NCBI GenBank assembly: GCA_902513935.1 | Contig: CABXOR010000007.1 | Span: 1-46,753 of the forward strand | Length of the DNA: 46,753 bases | Reading direction: 5' to 3' | Source of the DNA: an uncultured SAR324 cluster bacterium | GTDB taxonomy: Bacteria > SAR324 > NAC60-12 | In this document: one piece after another, positions 26,312-33,906 of the stretch | Numbering within the stretch: position 1 is the first letter of the stretch | Layout of the letters: the number at the start of each line of letters is the position of its first letter | Made by a program: the position numbers and the translations under genes | The notes under the pieces: generated by a model | Databases searched by the model: none | What the model was told of the DNA's origin: nothing | Seen by the model: only the letters and a program-made list of their open reading frames with translations

Positions 26312-27313
26312 TTATTGTTTTATCTCTTTTCCATTCACATATTTTCCTATGCTGTTTCCGTTTTGGTCGTAATATATTCCGTTCCATCTTTTATCATCCT
26401 TATATTCCCCAATATATTCGTCTCCAATAGACCAAGTGTATGTTCCTTGACCATTCTTTTCTCCATTTTTCCATTCCCCGACATACTTCTCTCCATCTGA
26501 GAAATTGAATATTCCTTGACCATCCTTTTTCCCATTCTTCCATTCCCCAACATACTTCTCTCCATCCGAGAAATTGAATGTTCCTTGACCACTCCTTTCC
26601 CCATTCTTGTAACCCCCAACATATTTCTCCCCATTAGGTAAAGTAAGTGTTCCTTGACCATTATATTTCCCATTCTTCCATTCCCCAACATACTTTTTCC
26701 CATCAGACCAAGTGATAGTTCCTTGACCATTCCTTTTCCCATCCTTCCATCCTCCTACATACTTGTTCCCTTTTTTAAATGTGTATGTTCCTTGACCATG
26801 AGATTTACCATCCTTGAATTCCCCAACATACTTTTCTCCATCATTTAAAGTGAATGTTCCTTGACCATTTGGGAATCCATTTTTGATTTCTCCTTCATAT
26901 TTTCCAATACCCCTATTATCTTCATTCTCTAATCCTTCCCATTTCTCTGTAAAATATCCAAACTCCCCATTTCTCTGTCCAATATACAACACCCCAAACA
27001 TTAGTATCCACTTCCTATTCTCAAACTTCCCTATAAGTGTTCCATTTTTTTTAGTATGTTTGGTGTTCCACTCTTTACCATTTTTCCATTCTCCAAGGAT
27101 ACTTTTATCGTCATATGGATAAGTAATAAATCCGAATCCATTGGGATTACCATTCTTTATTTCACCCTCATATTTTGGTTGGAGTTTTTTACTTCCAACA
27201 CTTTTCCACACAAAACCCGAAGAAGTTTCATATTGATAAAGAACACCAATTTCCTGACCAGACAGAGGAGTAGAAAGAAGAAGGAATGAGAGGGGAATGA
27301 GTAGATGTCTCAC
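26312..27313 (-). CDS. Large secreted MORN-repeat protein
   Basis: A 333-residue exported protein from GTG 27313. Signal peptide RHLLIPLSFLLLSTPLSG; N-terminal module GVLYQYETSSGFVWKSVGSK with a first unit PNGFGFITYPYDDKS and an internal cap-like stretch WNTKHTKKNGTLIGKFEN; a second start-like module (FGVLYIGQRNGEFGYFTEKW); then seven MORN units, two nearly identical (FNFSDGEKYVGEWKNG); end cap WNGIYYDQNGNSIGKYVNGK. Like the 19,262 protein it seems built from two paralogues joined. It is the first gene of an operon under promoter cassette B. Confidence 0.9.
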   Translation of the reverse strand: MRHLLIPLSFLLLSTPLSGQEIGVLYQYETSSGFVWKSVGSKKLQPKYEGEIKNGNPNGFGFITYPYDDKSILGEWKNGKEWNTKHTKKNGTLIGKFENRKWILMFGVLYIGQRNGEFGYFTEKWEGLENEDNRGIGKYEGEIKNGFPNGQGTFTLNDGEKYVGEFKDGKSHGQGTYTFKKGNKYVGGWKDGKRNGQGTITWSDGKKYVGEWKNGKYNGQGTLTLPNGEKYVGGYKNGERSGQGTFNFSDGEKYVGEWKNGKKDGQGIFNFSDGEKYVGEWKNGEKNGQGTYTWSIGDEYIGEYKDDKRWNGIYYDQNGNSIGKYVNGKEIKQ

Positions 27314-27351
27314 TTGGTTTCCTAGTGGTTAGTTTTATTAGGGGAGTCCAA

Positions 27352-27380
27352 GTTATATCAAAATTCGGGAGATTTTACAA
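27352..27380 (-). promoter_or_regulatory. Promoter cassette B, copy 5 (diverged spacer)
   Basis: Minus strand: -35 TTGTAA (27375-27380), 17-base spacer AATCTCCCGAATTTTGA, -10 TATAAC (27352-27357), 38 bases upstream of the GTG. The boxes and their distance are kept while the spacer has changed. Confidence 0.75.
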
Positions 27381-27574
27381 GAAATGGGAATATTGTGGAA
27401 GGAATCTGCACCAGGATTGATGAGTGTAATGTTGTTTCTGGGCAATGTCCAACTTGTTCAGATTTCTTTCGCAACCTTTCTTCTATTTATTGAGGGGATT
27501 GACAGCCTTTTCTTTTAGGAATCATATTCTAAAATATAGGCGTAAAATGGAGAGAATTTTTCATATTTGAATGG
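27381..27574. other. Spacer with possible Cys-rich fragment
   Basis: The plus-strand open stretch GICTRIDECNVVSGQCPTCS ending NLSSIY resembles the Cys segment of the 24,195 barrel protein (GCQVDEKGICIDC). It has no start and could be a remnant or chance. Confidence 0.25.
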
Positions 27575-27694
27575 ATGAATGATAATATTTCGTTGTTTTT
27601 TATATTAGTAATTGTATTTCTTGGTATTCCGGCAAAACGTTATAAGCAATATTGCCACAAAAACAATCTTACTGTTACATGGTTCTATACTTAG
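27575..27694 (+). CDS. Possible small membrane peptide
   Basis: A 39-residue frame MNDNISLFFILVIVFLGIPA followed by a basic tail (KRYKQYCHKNNLTVTWFYT). One membrane span is predicted. No strong ribosome binding site. It may be a fragment of a larger gene; it is listed as a weak candidate. Confidence 0.25.
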   Translation: MNDNISLFFILVIVFLGIPAKRYKQYCHKNNLTVTWFYT

Positions 27695-27755
27695 TGGTCG
27701 TGGTCCTGATGGTGATCGTGGAGGTGGTGAAGGTAAAAATGAAGGAGAATGATAA

Positions 27756-27800
27756 TCATCTCCTGTAAGTAACCCCCACTAATTTTTCACAGCCAGACAC
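27756..27800 (+). repeat. Module A repeat, copy 5
   Basis: ATCATCTCCTGTAAGTAACC then CCCCACTAATT and TTCACAGCCAGACA; followed by the usual CCAAGTAAAATCCCC spacer, but the promoter cassette after it has decayed. Confidence 0.85.
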
Positions 27801-27979
27801 CTTCCAAGTAAAATCCCCACATTTTTGTAAATTACACCCTCTAAATCAGAAAAAGAAGTCTTGACATATATAAACCTTCCGATTTTCGGTAGTGTTTTTA
27901 TTTAATTCTGCGGAATTGGTTACATATATGCACATCTGTGCGAGCATTATAATTGAATTCCCTTAATGAGGAGGAAAAA

Positions 27980-28159
27980 ATGCTAAACAACAAAAATGAG
28001 GTCGTAAGTGTCTTACCAATACAAAATGTTAATGGTGGTTATATTAAAAAGACATATGCGGAACTGATAGAGGAAATATCACCTGATGAGATAGATAAAC
28101 TCTATAGTTATTTCGAACAGTTTACAGAAAAAAATGTGTCAAAAAATGCGGATTTGTAA
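27980..28159 (+). CDS. Small hypothetical soluble protein
   Basis: A 59-residue acidic protein, MLNNKNEVVSVLPIQNVNGG through TYAELIEEISPDEIDKLYSY to the end. ATG 27980 is chosen because GAGGAGG lies at the right distance (6 bases); the upstream in-frame ATG has no such site. It has no signal peptide, in contrast to the MORN genes, and has a much stronger ribosome binding site than they have. Family unknown; the size would suit a small regulator or antitoxin, but nothing in the sequence shows that. Confidence 0.55.
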   Translation: MLNNKNEVVSVLPIQNVNGGYIKKTYAELIEEISPDEIDKLYSYFEQFTEKNVSKNADL

Positions 28160-28235
28160 TACATAGAAGGATGGTCTCTAGTATATTTATTCCTTTCTAT
28201 TTACAAATATTCCGATTTCATTTGGTTCTTGAAAT

Positions 28236-28274
28236 CTTGACCTAATTATCCTTTGGGTGGTGACTTGGTCCCTT
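28236..28274 (+). repeat. Repeat C, copy 1
   Basis: CTTGACCTAATTATCC, then TTTGGGT and ACTTGGTCCCTTT. The same ~39-base block occurs at 30,045-30,083 with few changes. Confidence 0.7.
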
Positions 28275-28276
28275 TT

Positions 28277-28320
28277 ATTATTCTCCTCTCAATCCTTCTT
28301 CTTTTTTCTCTTGTGAGTAA
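28277..28320 (+). repeat. Hybrid junction: MORN leader DNA fused to module A
   Basis: CTCCTCTCAATCCTTCTTCT, the DNA of the MORN signal peptide, runs straight into CTCTTGTGAGTAATCCCC, the start of module A. Intact MORN leaders end TCTCCTGTGATTGG and module A starts TCTCCTGTGAGTAA, so the join lies at a shared ~10-base sequence. It records a recombination event. Confidence 0.65.
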
Positions 28321-28346
28321 TCCCCAATAATTCTTCACAAGTCAGA
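28311..28346 (+). repeat. Module A repeat, copy 6
   Basis: TTGTGAGTAATCCCC then AATAATTC and TTCACAAGTCAGAC, 25 bases before the promoter cassette of the 28,435 MORN operon. Its left end overlaps the hybrid junction. Confidence 0.8.
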
Positions 28347-28370
28347 CCCTCCAAGTAAAATCCCCATTTC

Positions 28371-28399
28371 TTGTAAAATAAACCGATTGATGGTATATA
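28371..28399 (+). promoter_or_regulatory. Promoter cassette B, copy 6
   Basis: -35 TTGTAA (28371-28376), 17-base spacer AATAAACCGATTGATGG, -10 TATATA (28394-28399). It would drive the four-gene MORN operon starting at GTG 28435. Confidence 0.8.
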
Positions 28400-28434
28400 T
28401 TGGATTCTCCTGAAACCAAAAAAAAGGGAACCAA

Positions 28435-28824
28435 GTGAAACACCTACTCATAACCGTCTCAATCCTTCTTCTTTCTTCTCCTGTGATTGGAAATAGTCAC
28501 AAAGATGAAACTCTTTATAGATGGGATACTTCTTCTGGTATTGTATGGAGAGGATTTGGTGATAAAGAAGTTCACTCTGTATATAAAGGTGAAGTAAAGA
28601 ATGGGGAACCAAATGGTCTTGGTATTATAATTGATATCTTTAGTGATAAGTATGAAGGAGAGTTCAAGTATGGGAAAGAGAATGGTTACGGAACATACAC
28701 TTGGTTTGATGGAAGGAAGTATGTCGGGGAACACAAGGATGGGAGATTTTGGAACGGAACACAATTTTCCAAAAACGGAAATATCACATACAAGTGGGTG
28801 AATGGGAATTATATAAAACAATAA
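28435..28824 (+). CDS. Small secreted MORN-repeat protein
   Basis: A 129-residue exported protein from GTG 28435 (AAAGGGAACCAAGTG leader). Signal peptide KHLLITVSILLLSSPVIG; N-terminal module ETLYRWDTSSGIVWRGFGDK, almost the same as in the 19,262 protein; two MORN-like units (NGLGIIIDIF, NGYGTYTWFDGRKYVGEHKD); end cap WNGTQFSKNGNITYKWVNG. First gene of an operon of three genes plus a truncated fourth. Function unknown. Confidence 0.88.
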   Translation: MKHLLITVSILLLSSPVIGNSHKDETLYRWDTSSGIVWRGFGDKEVHSVYKGEVKNGEPNGLGIIIDIFSDKYEGEFKYGKENGYGTYTWFDGRKYVGEHKDGRFWNGTQFSKNGNITYKWVNGNYIKQ

Positions 28825-28855
28825 CCCCAATCTAAAACAAAATAACCAATAAACT

Positions 28856-29497
28856 ATGAAACATATACTCATCATCCTCATTTCAATCCTTCTTATTTCA
28901 ATCCTTCTTATTTCTTCTCCTGTGATTGGAAAGGAAACAGATGTTTTATTCCTTTGGGGAAATGGAACCAAGTATATGGGTGAATGGAAGGATGGTAAAA
29001 AACATGGTCAAGGAACATTTACTTATGGAAAAGGGAAATGGGAAGGAGACAAGTATGAAGGGGAATTTGAGGATGGATATAGAAATGGTCAAGGAACATA
29101 CACTTGGACTGTTGGAGATAAGTATGTAGGGGAATTCAAAGATGATAAACCAAATGGTCAAGGAACATACACTTGGTCTGATGGAAGAAAGTATGAAGGG
29201 GAATTTGAGGATGGGATAAAACATGGTCAAGGAACATACACTTTTCTTGATGGGAAGAATTATGTAGGAGAATTTAGGAATGGGGAATTTAATGGTCAAG
29301 GAACATTCATGTGGTCTGATCGAGAAAAGTATGAAGGGGGATACAAGGATGGGGAAAGGACTGGTCAGGGAACATTCAACTGGTATGATGGAGACAAGTA
29401 TGTAGGGGAATACAAGGATGAGAAATCTTGGAATGGAACATATTACGACAAAGACGGAAACATCATTGGAAAGTTTGTGAATGGAGTAAAACAGTAA
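28856..29497 (+). CDS. Secreted MORN-repeat protein
   Basis: A 213-residue exported protein. Its signal peptide contains a short internal duplication (ILISILLISILLISSPVIG). The mature part begins at once with MORN units: TKYMGEWKDGKKHGQGTFTY, then a unit with the GKGKWEGDKYEG insert, and four more. The central block of about 70 residues is nearly the same as in the 19,262 protein. It ends in the cap WNGTYYDKDGNIIGKFVNG. It starts 31 bases after the previous gene and its stop overlaps the next start by one base, so it is translated as part of an operon. Confidence 0.9.
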   Translation: MKHILIILISILLISILLISSPVIGKETDVLFLWGNGTKYMGEWKDGKKHGQGTFTYGKGKWEGDKYEGEFEDGYRNGQGTYTWTVGDKYVGEFKDDKPNGQGTYTWSDGRKYEGEFEDGIKHGQGTYTFLDGKNYVGEFRNGEFNGQGTFMWSDREKYEGGYKDGERTGQGTFNWYDGDKYVGEYKDEKSWNGTYYDKDGNIIGKFVNGVKQ

Positions 29498-29838
29498 TGA
29501 AACACCTACTCATCATCCCCATTTCAATCCTTCTTCTTTATTCTCCTGTAATTGGGGATAATCATAAAGGTGAGACTCTTTATGGATGGGGTAATACCCT
29601 TCCTTATGTTTGGAAAGGAGTTGGAGATAAAGAAACTAACCCAAAATATGAAGGTGATGTTGAGAATGGTGTCCCAAATGGTCTTGGTGTTTTGATTTCA
29701 ACCAATGGATGGAAGTATTTTGGGAGTTGGAAGAATGGTGAAATATGGAACGGAACAGAATACGACAAAGACGGAAACATCATATACAGGTGGGTAGAAG
29801 GGAAAAGAAAGTATCATAACCTCTATAAAACCAACTAA
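29497..29838 (+). CDS. Small secreted MORN-repeat protein
   Basis: A 113-residue exported protein. ATG 29497 overlaps the previous stop (TAATG), which decides the start over a longer frame beginning at 29428. Signal peptide MKHLLIIPISILLLYSPVIG; N-terminal module ETLYGWGNTLPYVWKGVGDK; one MORN-like unit (NGLGVLISTNGWKYFGSWKNG); end cap WNGTEYDKDGNIIYRW and a basic tail. Function unknown. Confidence 0.85.
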   Translation: MKHLLIIPISILLLYSPVIGDNHKGETLYGWGNTLPYVWKGVGDKETNPKYEGDVENGVPNGLGVLISTNGWKYFGSWKNGEIWNGTEYDKDGNIIYRWVEGKRKYHNLYKTN

Positions 29839-29844
29839 TAATCT

Positions 29845-30000
29845 ATGAAACAAACCATCATCATCTTCTCAATCCTTCTTCTTTCTTCTCCTGTGAATGG
29901 AGATAATCATAAAAGTGAAACTCTTTATGGATGGGGTAAATGTTGTGGTTACAAATGGATGGGATTTGGTGAAACTGACTTTTCTAGTTCCTGTTTTTGA
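29845..30000 (+). pseudogene. Truncated MORN-family gene
   Basis: Starts 6 bases after the previous gene with MKQTIIIFSILLLSSPVNGD, then the N-terminal module ETLYGWGKCCGYKWMGFGET, and stops after 51 residues with no MORN unit. It is a fourth paralogue in the operon cut after the first module. It could still be secreted as a short peptide. Confidence 0.65.
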
Positions 30001-30044
30001 AACTCTTTATATGTTTTCTTCATATTTGTGTTGGAACCTGAATT

Positions 30045-30083
30045 CTTGACCTAATTATCCTTTGGGTATGCACTTGGTTCCTT
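30045..30083 (+). repeat. Repeat C, copy 2
   Basis: CTTGACCTAATTATCC, TTTGGGT and ACTTGGTTCCTTT, matching 28,236-28,274. It lies 45 bases after the truncated MORN gene and directly before a terminator hairpin. Confidence 0.7.
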
Positions 30084-30086
30084 TCG

Positions 30087-30133
30087 CATCATTCACTTCG
30101 TGAATGATGAACACTTCGTGTTCACTTTTTTTT
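30087..30133 (+). terminator. Double-hairpin rho-independent terminator of MORN operon
   Basis: CATCATTCAC/GTGAATGATG (30087-30109) forms a 10-bp stem with a TTC loop. GAACAC/GTGTTC (30109-30123) forms a second stem with the same loop, followed by eight Ts (30126-30133). It is well placed to end the 28,435-30,000 operon. Confidence 0.75.
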
Positions 30134-30798
30134 GAATCCAATTTGTTTACCCTATTTCTTCTTTTTAAAACCCCACATACTTATTTATGCATTTCTATAT
30201 TTCAAGGAGTCCAATCAATATTCCCTCTAACTCTTGGAAAGATACTTATTACAATTATAGATTAGGAATTACTTTGATGTTTTGACCACTCATCTAATTC
30301 AGAGGAATGGCAGATTCTAATGGAGGGGAATTTGGAGGTTCTGTTACAAGAAGGATTCTGGTTCGTTTATGAAGTGATTTTAGGAATACTTATTCATTAA
30401 ACTTAACATAGTTATTATACAGTAATGAAACACAAAAGTTAAGTCAAAGATACAGTTATTATCACTTATAATATGTATTATATCAGTAATTTATAGAGTA
30501 AATATATTGCTCAAAAATTGACAATAACAACAGCAATTTGGAGTGGTATAATTGCGGTAAAATTTGTCTCAATCTTTGGATATTTTACATATAGATTATA
30601 TTTTACTTGGATTTGTAGGGGTGTCAGTATAGAATAGTTTGGTTGTGAATTGTAAGAGAACTGTGTGTAATGGGCGATTTATTAAAAAATCCTATACGCA
30701 AGACAAGGAGAAACAGTATAGATTTTACTAACTCTATTACTCATTATAAATGCTAAATAACCAATTATTATTGTTTAATATTAGTATTTTATAGGAAT
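30134..30798. other. AT-rich stretch without recognised genes
   Basis: About 660 bases. Only very short frames occur; none has a credible start with a ribosome binding site or a family motif. No module A or promoter cassette copy is seen. Confidence 0.5.
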
Positions 30799-30885
30799 GC
30801 CGTAGTGACGGAATTGGTAGACGTGCTAGTTTCAGGGACTAGTTTCAGTAATGGAGTGGGAGTTCGAGTCTCCCCTACGGCACCA
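30799..30885 (+). tRNA. tRNA-Leu(CAG)
   Basis: An 87-base class II tRNA with encoded CCA. Acceptor GCCGTAG/CTACGGC, D arm GGAATTGGTAGAC, anticodon stem CTAGT/ACTAG with loop TTCAGGG (anticodon CAG), T arm GGGAGTTCGAGTCTCCC. A degenerate copy lies at 17,164 on the same strand. Confidence 0.96.
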
Positions 30886-30945
30886 GCCCTGCTTTAAAAA
30901 CTCGCAAAATACCCCTGTACTTACATTCCTACTTAACTGTAAAAA

Positions 30946-31021
<76 letters not shown>

Positions 31022-31068
31022 GCAATACCAAGGGGTTGCGGATTTCCCATTTTTTGAGAAATCCAATT

Positions 31069-31090
31069 GTCCACACTTTTGTCCACACTT
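31069..31090 (+). repeat. GTCCACACTT direct repeats, left end of tRNA-Phe element
   Basis: Two copies at 31069-31078 and 31081-31090, 12 bases apart, 48 bases inside the element from the tRNA. The same decamer is repeated at the other end (39,439-39,488). They look like arm-type recombinase binding sites. Confidence 0.65.
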
Positions 31091-31200
31091 TATCCATACA
31101 ACTTCTTGGATATGGCTGCTCCAGTCTCAAGAGTTCCTTCAACACTAAGGTGCGAATATAACTCATTAAAGTCAAGATATATATGTCTTAAGTTACCACC

Positions 31201-31244
31201 TCATCTCCTGTGAGAGACCCCCACTAATTCTTCACAGTCAGACA
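31201..31244 (+). repeat. Module A repeat, copy 7
   Basis: TCATCTCCTGTGAGAGACCC then CCACTAATTC and TTCACAGTCAGACA. Perfect arms CTGTGA (31208-31213) and TCACAG (31232-31237). It lies between tRNA-Phe and the SPFH genes. Confidence 0.88.
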
Positions 31245-31280
31245 ATACTTGCGGTATAGTTTTTACTCGTCAAAAAAGAT

Positions 31281-32198
31281 CTATATTTCGATATCAAGAC
31301 CTTTGAGCATTTCTTTCATATCAGCGAGGTTTCCACCCATAATGACATTATTATCATTAGACTTTAACTTGGTAAGTGACTTAATGTATTTTTGCCCTAG
31401 CTCTAACTTAACAGCTTCTGTGCCTCCTGGACCGGTAATCGCATTTGCAACCTTTTTAATAGACTCGGCAGTTGCCCTACCTAGATATAAAATTTCTGAA
31501 GCTTTACCACTGGCTTCATTGATACGCTTTTGCATCTCACCTTCTGAATTATTTATAAGCTCCCGCATTAAACCTTCAGAAGTATTAATCAATGACTGTT
31601 TTTCGCCAACACTCTTCTCTAAAATGGCACGCCTATTTCGCTCGGCAGTCACCTGCTTTTCCATAGACTGGCGAACAGATTCTGGCGGAACGAGATTTTT
31701 AATTTCAAATCTTAAAATCTTAACACCCCATTTTGCTGCGGCACTATCGAGCACAGAAACAACCTTGCCACTTATGGCCTCTCTTTCTTCAAAGGTACGA
31801 TCAAGATCCAAAGTTCCAATAATTGCTCTAGTGGTGGTTTGTGCCAGTTGAATGGACGCGTATTGGAAATCAGTGATGCCGTAACTCGCTTTTTGTGAGT
31901 CGATAACCTGTAAATAAATAACGCCATCGACTTCAACCTGAATTTCATCTTTTGTGAAACAGGTCTGGGGAGGGACATTTATGGTATGCTCTTTTAAATC
32001 TTGGATAAACGCAACTCTATCAACGAAAGGTATCAGAAAATGGAAGCCTGCGTTAAGAGTGGTATTGTAACGCCCAAATCTCTCCACAATAAATTCCATA
32101 CGAGCGGGAACCAAACGCAAAGACCTGACTAACGCCAGAATGATATAAAGGAAAAGGACACCTACAATAAGTAAAAATATAATATTATCTATCGACAT
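31281..32198 (-). CDS. SPFH/band 7 (stomatin-like) protein, second paralogue
   Basis: A 305-residue membrane-anchored protein expected to form large ring or cage oligomers in membrane microdomains. It has an N-terminal span (IIFLLIVGVLFLYIILALV), the SPFH domain starting RMEFIVERFGRYNTTLNAGF, the PPQTCFTKDEIQVEVDGVIY core, and a long Ala/Glu coiled coil from about 180 to 260. It overlaps the upstream SPFH gene by 14 bases and has a near-perfect ribosome binding site (AAGGAGG, 5 bases from ATG) inside that gene. With the NfeD gene it forms the common NfeD-stomatin operon, linked to membrane quality control. Confidence 0.92.
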   Translation of the reverse strand: MSIDNIIFLLIVGVLFLYIILALVRSLRLVPARMEFIVERFGRYNTTLNAGFHFLIPFVDRVAFIQDLKEHTINVPPQTCFTKDEIQVEVDGVIYLQVIDSQKASYGITDFQYASIQLAQTTTRAIIGTLDLDRTFEEREAISGKVVSVLDSAAAKWGVKILRFEIKNLVPPESVRQSMEKQVTAERNRRAILEKSVGEKQSLINTSEGLMRELINNSEGEMQKRINEASGKASEILYLGRATAESIKKVANAITGPGGTEAVKLELGQKYIKSLTKLKSNDNNVIMGGNLADMKEMLKGLDIEI

Positions 32199-33114
32199 GA
32201 CTACCTCCTTTTAGAGTAGATTTATTTCCTTTAAGTTCCTCTAAGATTCCTTTTAACGAAGCCAGATTGGCTGGAAAGAGGGAGACATCTCCACTTTCGA
32301 GAACTTCATCAAGTTGGTCTATATACTGATCTATAATGCGCATTTTTAAAGCCTCATTGCCACCAGGAAGGTCGATCGCCTCCCCTACAAGTTTCAAGCT
32401 TTGTGCAGTCGAATCAGCAATGAGCTTAATACCCTCAGCCCTGCCATTCGCTTCATTAACTCGTTTTTGTTTTTCGCCTTCAGAAATATTAATGGCACTT
32501 TGCCTTTTACCCTCCGAAACATTTATTAATTTTTCTTTTTCCGCAGTTGCCCTGGTAATTTCTGCCCGTTTTTCTCTTTCGGCTTCCATCTGCTTTTCCA
32601 AAGTTTCGACAACATGCAGAGAGGGTGCAATATCCTTAATTTCATATCGTAAAACCTTAACTCCCCAAGGGTCAGAAGCTTTATCAATTTCACTGATTAT
32701 TTTCGCATTGACTTCATCTCTCTCTGAAAAAATCGACCCCAATGTTATTTTCCCGACTTCTGATCTCATTGTGGTTTGAGCAAGATTAATACTAGCTGCC
32801 AAGTAATTCCCAATCCCATAACTCGCTTTCTTAGGATCCATTACCTTCATATACAAAAGTCCATCTATTTCAACTTGAATATTGTCCTTCGTAATAACAC
32901 TTTGGGAGGGAATATCAACAACCTGTTCTCTCATCTCTTGCTTATAAGCAGCAAAGTCAATAAAAGGAATTAAAAAATATATACCTGGAGTAAGTGTCCT
33001 TTGATATTTTCCAAGTCTTTCAACAATGATATTTTCACGTTCGCTAACAATAATAATTGTCTTATAAACGATAAAACAAATTAAAATTATAATTCCTGAA
33101 TAGATACTTAACAC
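32185..33114 (-). CDS. SPFH/band 7 (stomatin-like) protein, first paralogue
   Basis: A 309-residue paralogue of the next gene. N-terminal span (YSGIIILICFIVYKTIIIV), SPFH domain from ENIIVERLGKYQRTLTPGIY, conserved VDIPSQSVITKDNIQVEIDG, and a coiled coil with repeated INxSEGxKQ motifs (INVSEGKRQSAINISEGEKQ). GTG 33114 is taken as start because the first in-frame ATG option is far inside. It sits 15 bases after the NfeD stop. Two SPFH genes in one NfeD operon may form mixed oligomers (as HflK/HflC do). Confidence 0.92.
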   Translation of the reverse strand: MLSIYSGIIILICFIVYKTIIIVSERENIIVERLGKYQRTLTPGIYFLIPFIDFAAYKQEMREQVVDIPSQSVITKDNIQVEIDGLLYMKVMDPKKASYGIGNYLAASINLAQTTMRSEVGKITLGSIFSERDEVNAKIISEIDKASDPWGVKVLRYEIKDIAPSLHVVETLEKQMEAEREKRAEITRATAEKEKLINVSEGKRQSAINISEGEKQKRVNEANGRAEGIKLIADSTAQSLKLVGEAIDLPGGNEALKMRIIDQYIDQLDEVLESGDVSLFPANLASLKGILEELKGNKSTLKGGSHVDR

Positions 33115-33129
33115 TTCATAACCCCATTT

Positions 33130-33576
33130 CTATATTTTTTGGACTATCCAAGTAATATTGTCTCGTCCAATAATTTTAACTTGCTCACCTTTTAAAATTG
33201 TCTGGTCTCCTTCTGCACGAGCTTGCCATGAGCTTCCGCTATGCTCAACTCGTCCAAATTCACCAGAATTTATATCTGCAACTATCTCAACAATAGATCC
33301 CATCACTTCTTCATCTTCATCAATATTTCCCTTTCTGGTAACTGATGGAAAAAATCTAAGAACTAAAAAACGAAGAGTAAATAAGTATATTATTGAACTT
33401 ATAAAAAAAGTAATAAATTGCTGGAGAATTCCATCAATGTATCCAAAGTGCATACCGAACACAACAGTTAAAGATCCAAGTCCCACGAAGACCATAACCA
33501 AACCTGGGACAAGAAACTCAACGGCCATCAAGAAAATTCCAGAACCTAACCAAAGGCTAAAAGCAAGATTTTCCAT
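33130..33576 (-). CDS. nfeD: NfeD family membrane protein
   Basis: A 148-residue short-form NfeD. Three to four membrane spans fill residues 1-75 (LAFSLWLGSGIFLMAVEFLV and FITFFISSIIYLFTLRFLVL), followed by the soluble OB-fold domain (GSIVEIVADINSGEFGRVEH and GEQVKIIGRDNITWIVQKI). The long-form ClpP-like protease domain is absent. NfeD proteins are partners of SPFH/stomatin proteins, and this gene directly precedes two of them. Start at ATG 33576 with a weak ribosome binding site. Confidence 0.9.
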   Translation of the reverse strand: MENLAFSLWLGSGIFLMAVEFLVPGLVMVFVGLGSLTVVFGMHFGYIDGILQQFITFFISSIIYLFTLRFLVLRFFPSVTRKGNIDEDEEVMGSIVEIVADINSGEFGRVEHSGSSWQARAEGDQTILKGEQVKIIGRDNITWIVQKI

Positions 33577-33884
33577 AGCTTCTGATTTTAATCGACATAC
33601 TTCTCAATTAATGTAAATATCTATAAAATTGCTTTGTCCTACTTTATTCATTCTGTAATATGCGTAAAATAACTTTACGATGAATCAAGACAATTCCAAT
33701 CGGAATTAAATGAATGTCTATGTAAACAATTTTATTGCAAAATATTGTTTTTCAAAATCAAGTTTAATAGATAATGTATCTTTTGTAAAGGTGTCCATAT
33801 AGGTGTCTATCAGCCCTGATATTCAGTGCATAAGTAACGCCTTTTATTTGGCCCACACAAGACGAAAAATGTGCCAATTTTGTT
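33577..33884. other. Spacer between nfeD operon and phyH gene
   Basis: AT-rich. It must contain the promoter of the minus-strand nfeD operon, but no clear boxes were found. No repeat copy other than the 22-base direct repeat at its left-hand neighbour. Confidence 0.4.
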
Positions 33885-33906
33885 CCATTAGCTTACAAAA
33901 CAGACC
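33885..33906 (+). repeat. Direct repeat, copy at phyH 3' end
   Basis: CCATTAGCTTACAAAACAG then ACC. A nearly identical copy (one extra A) is at 34,917-34,939, so the two flank the phyH gene. This copy includes the phyH stop codon. Confidence 0.7.
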
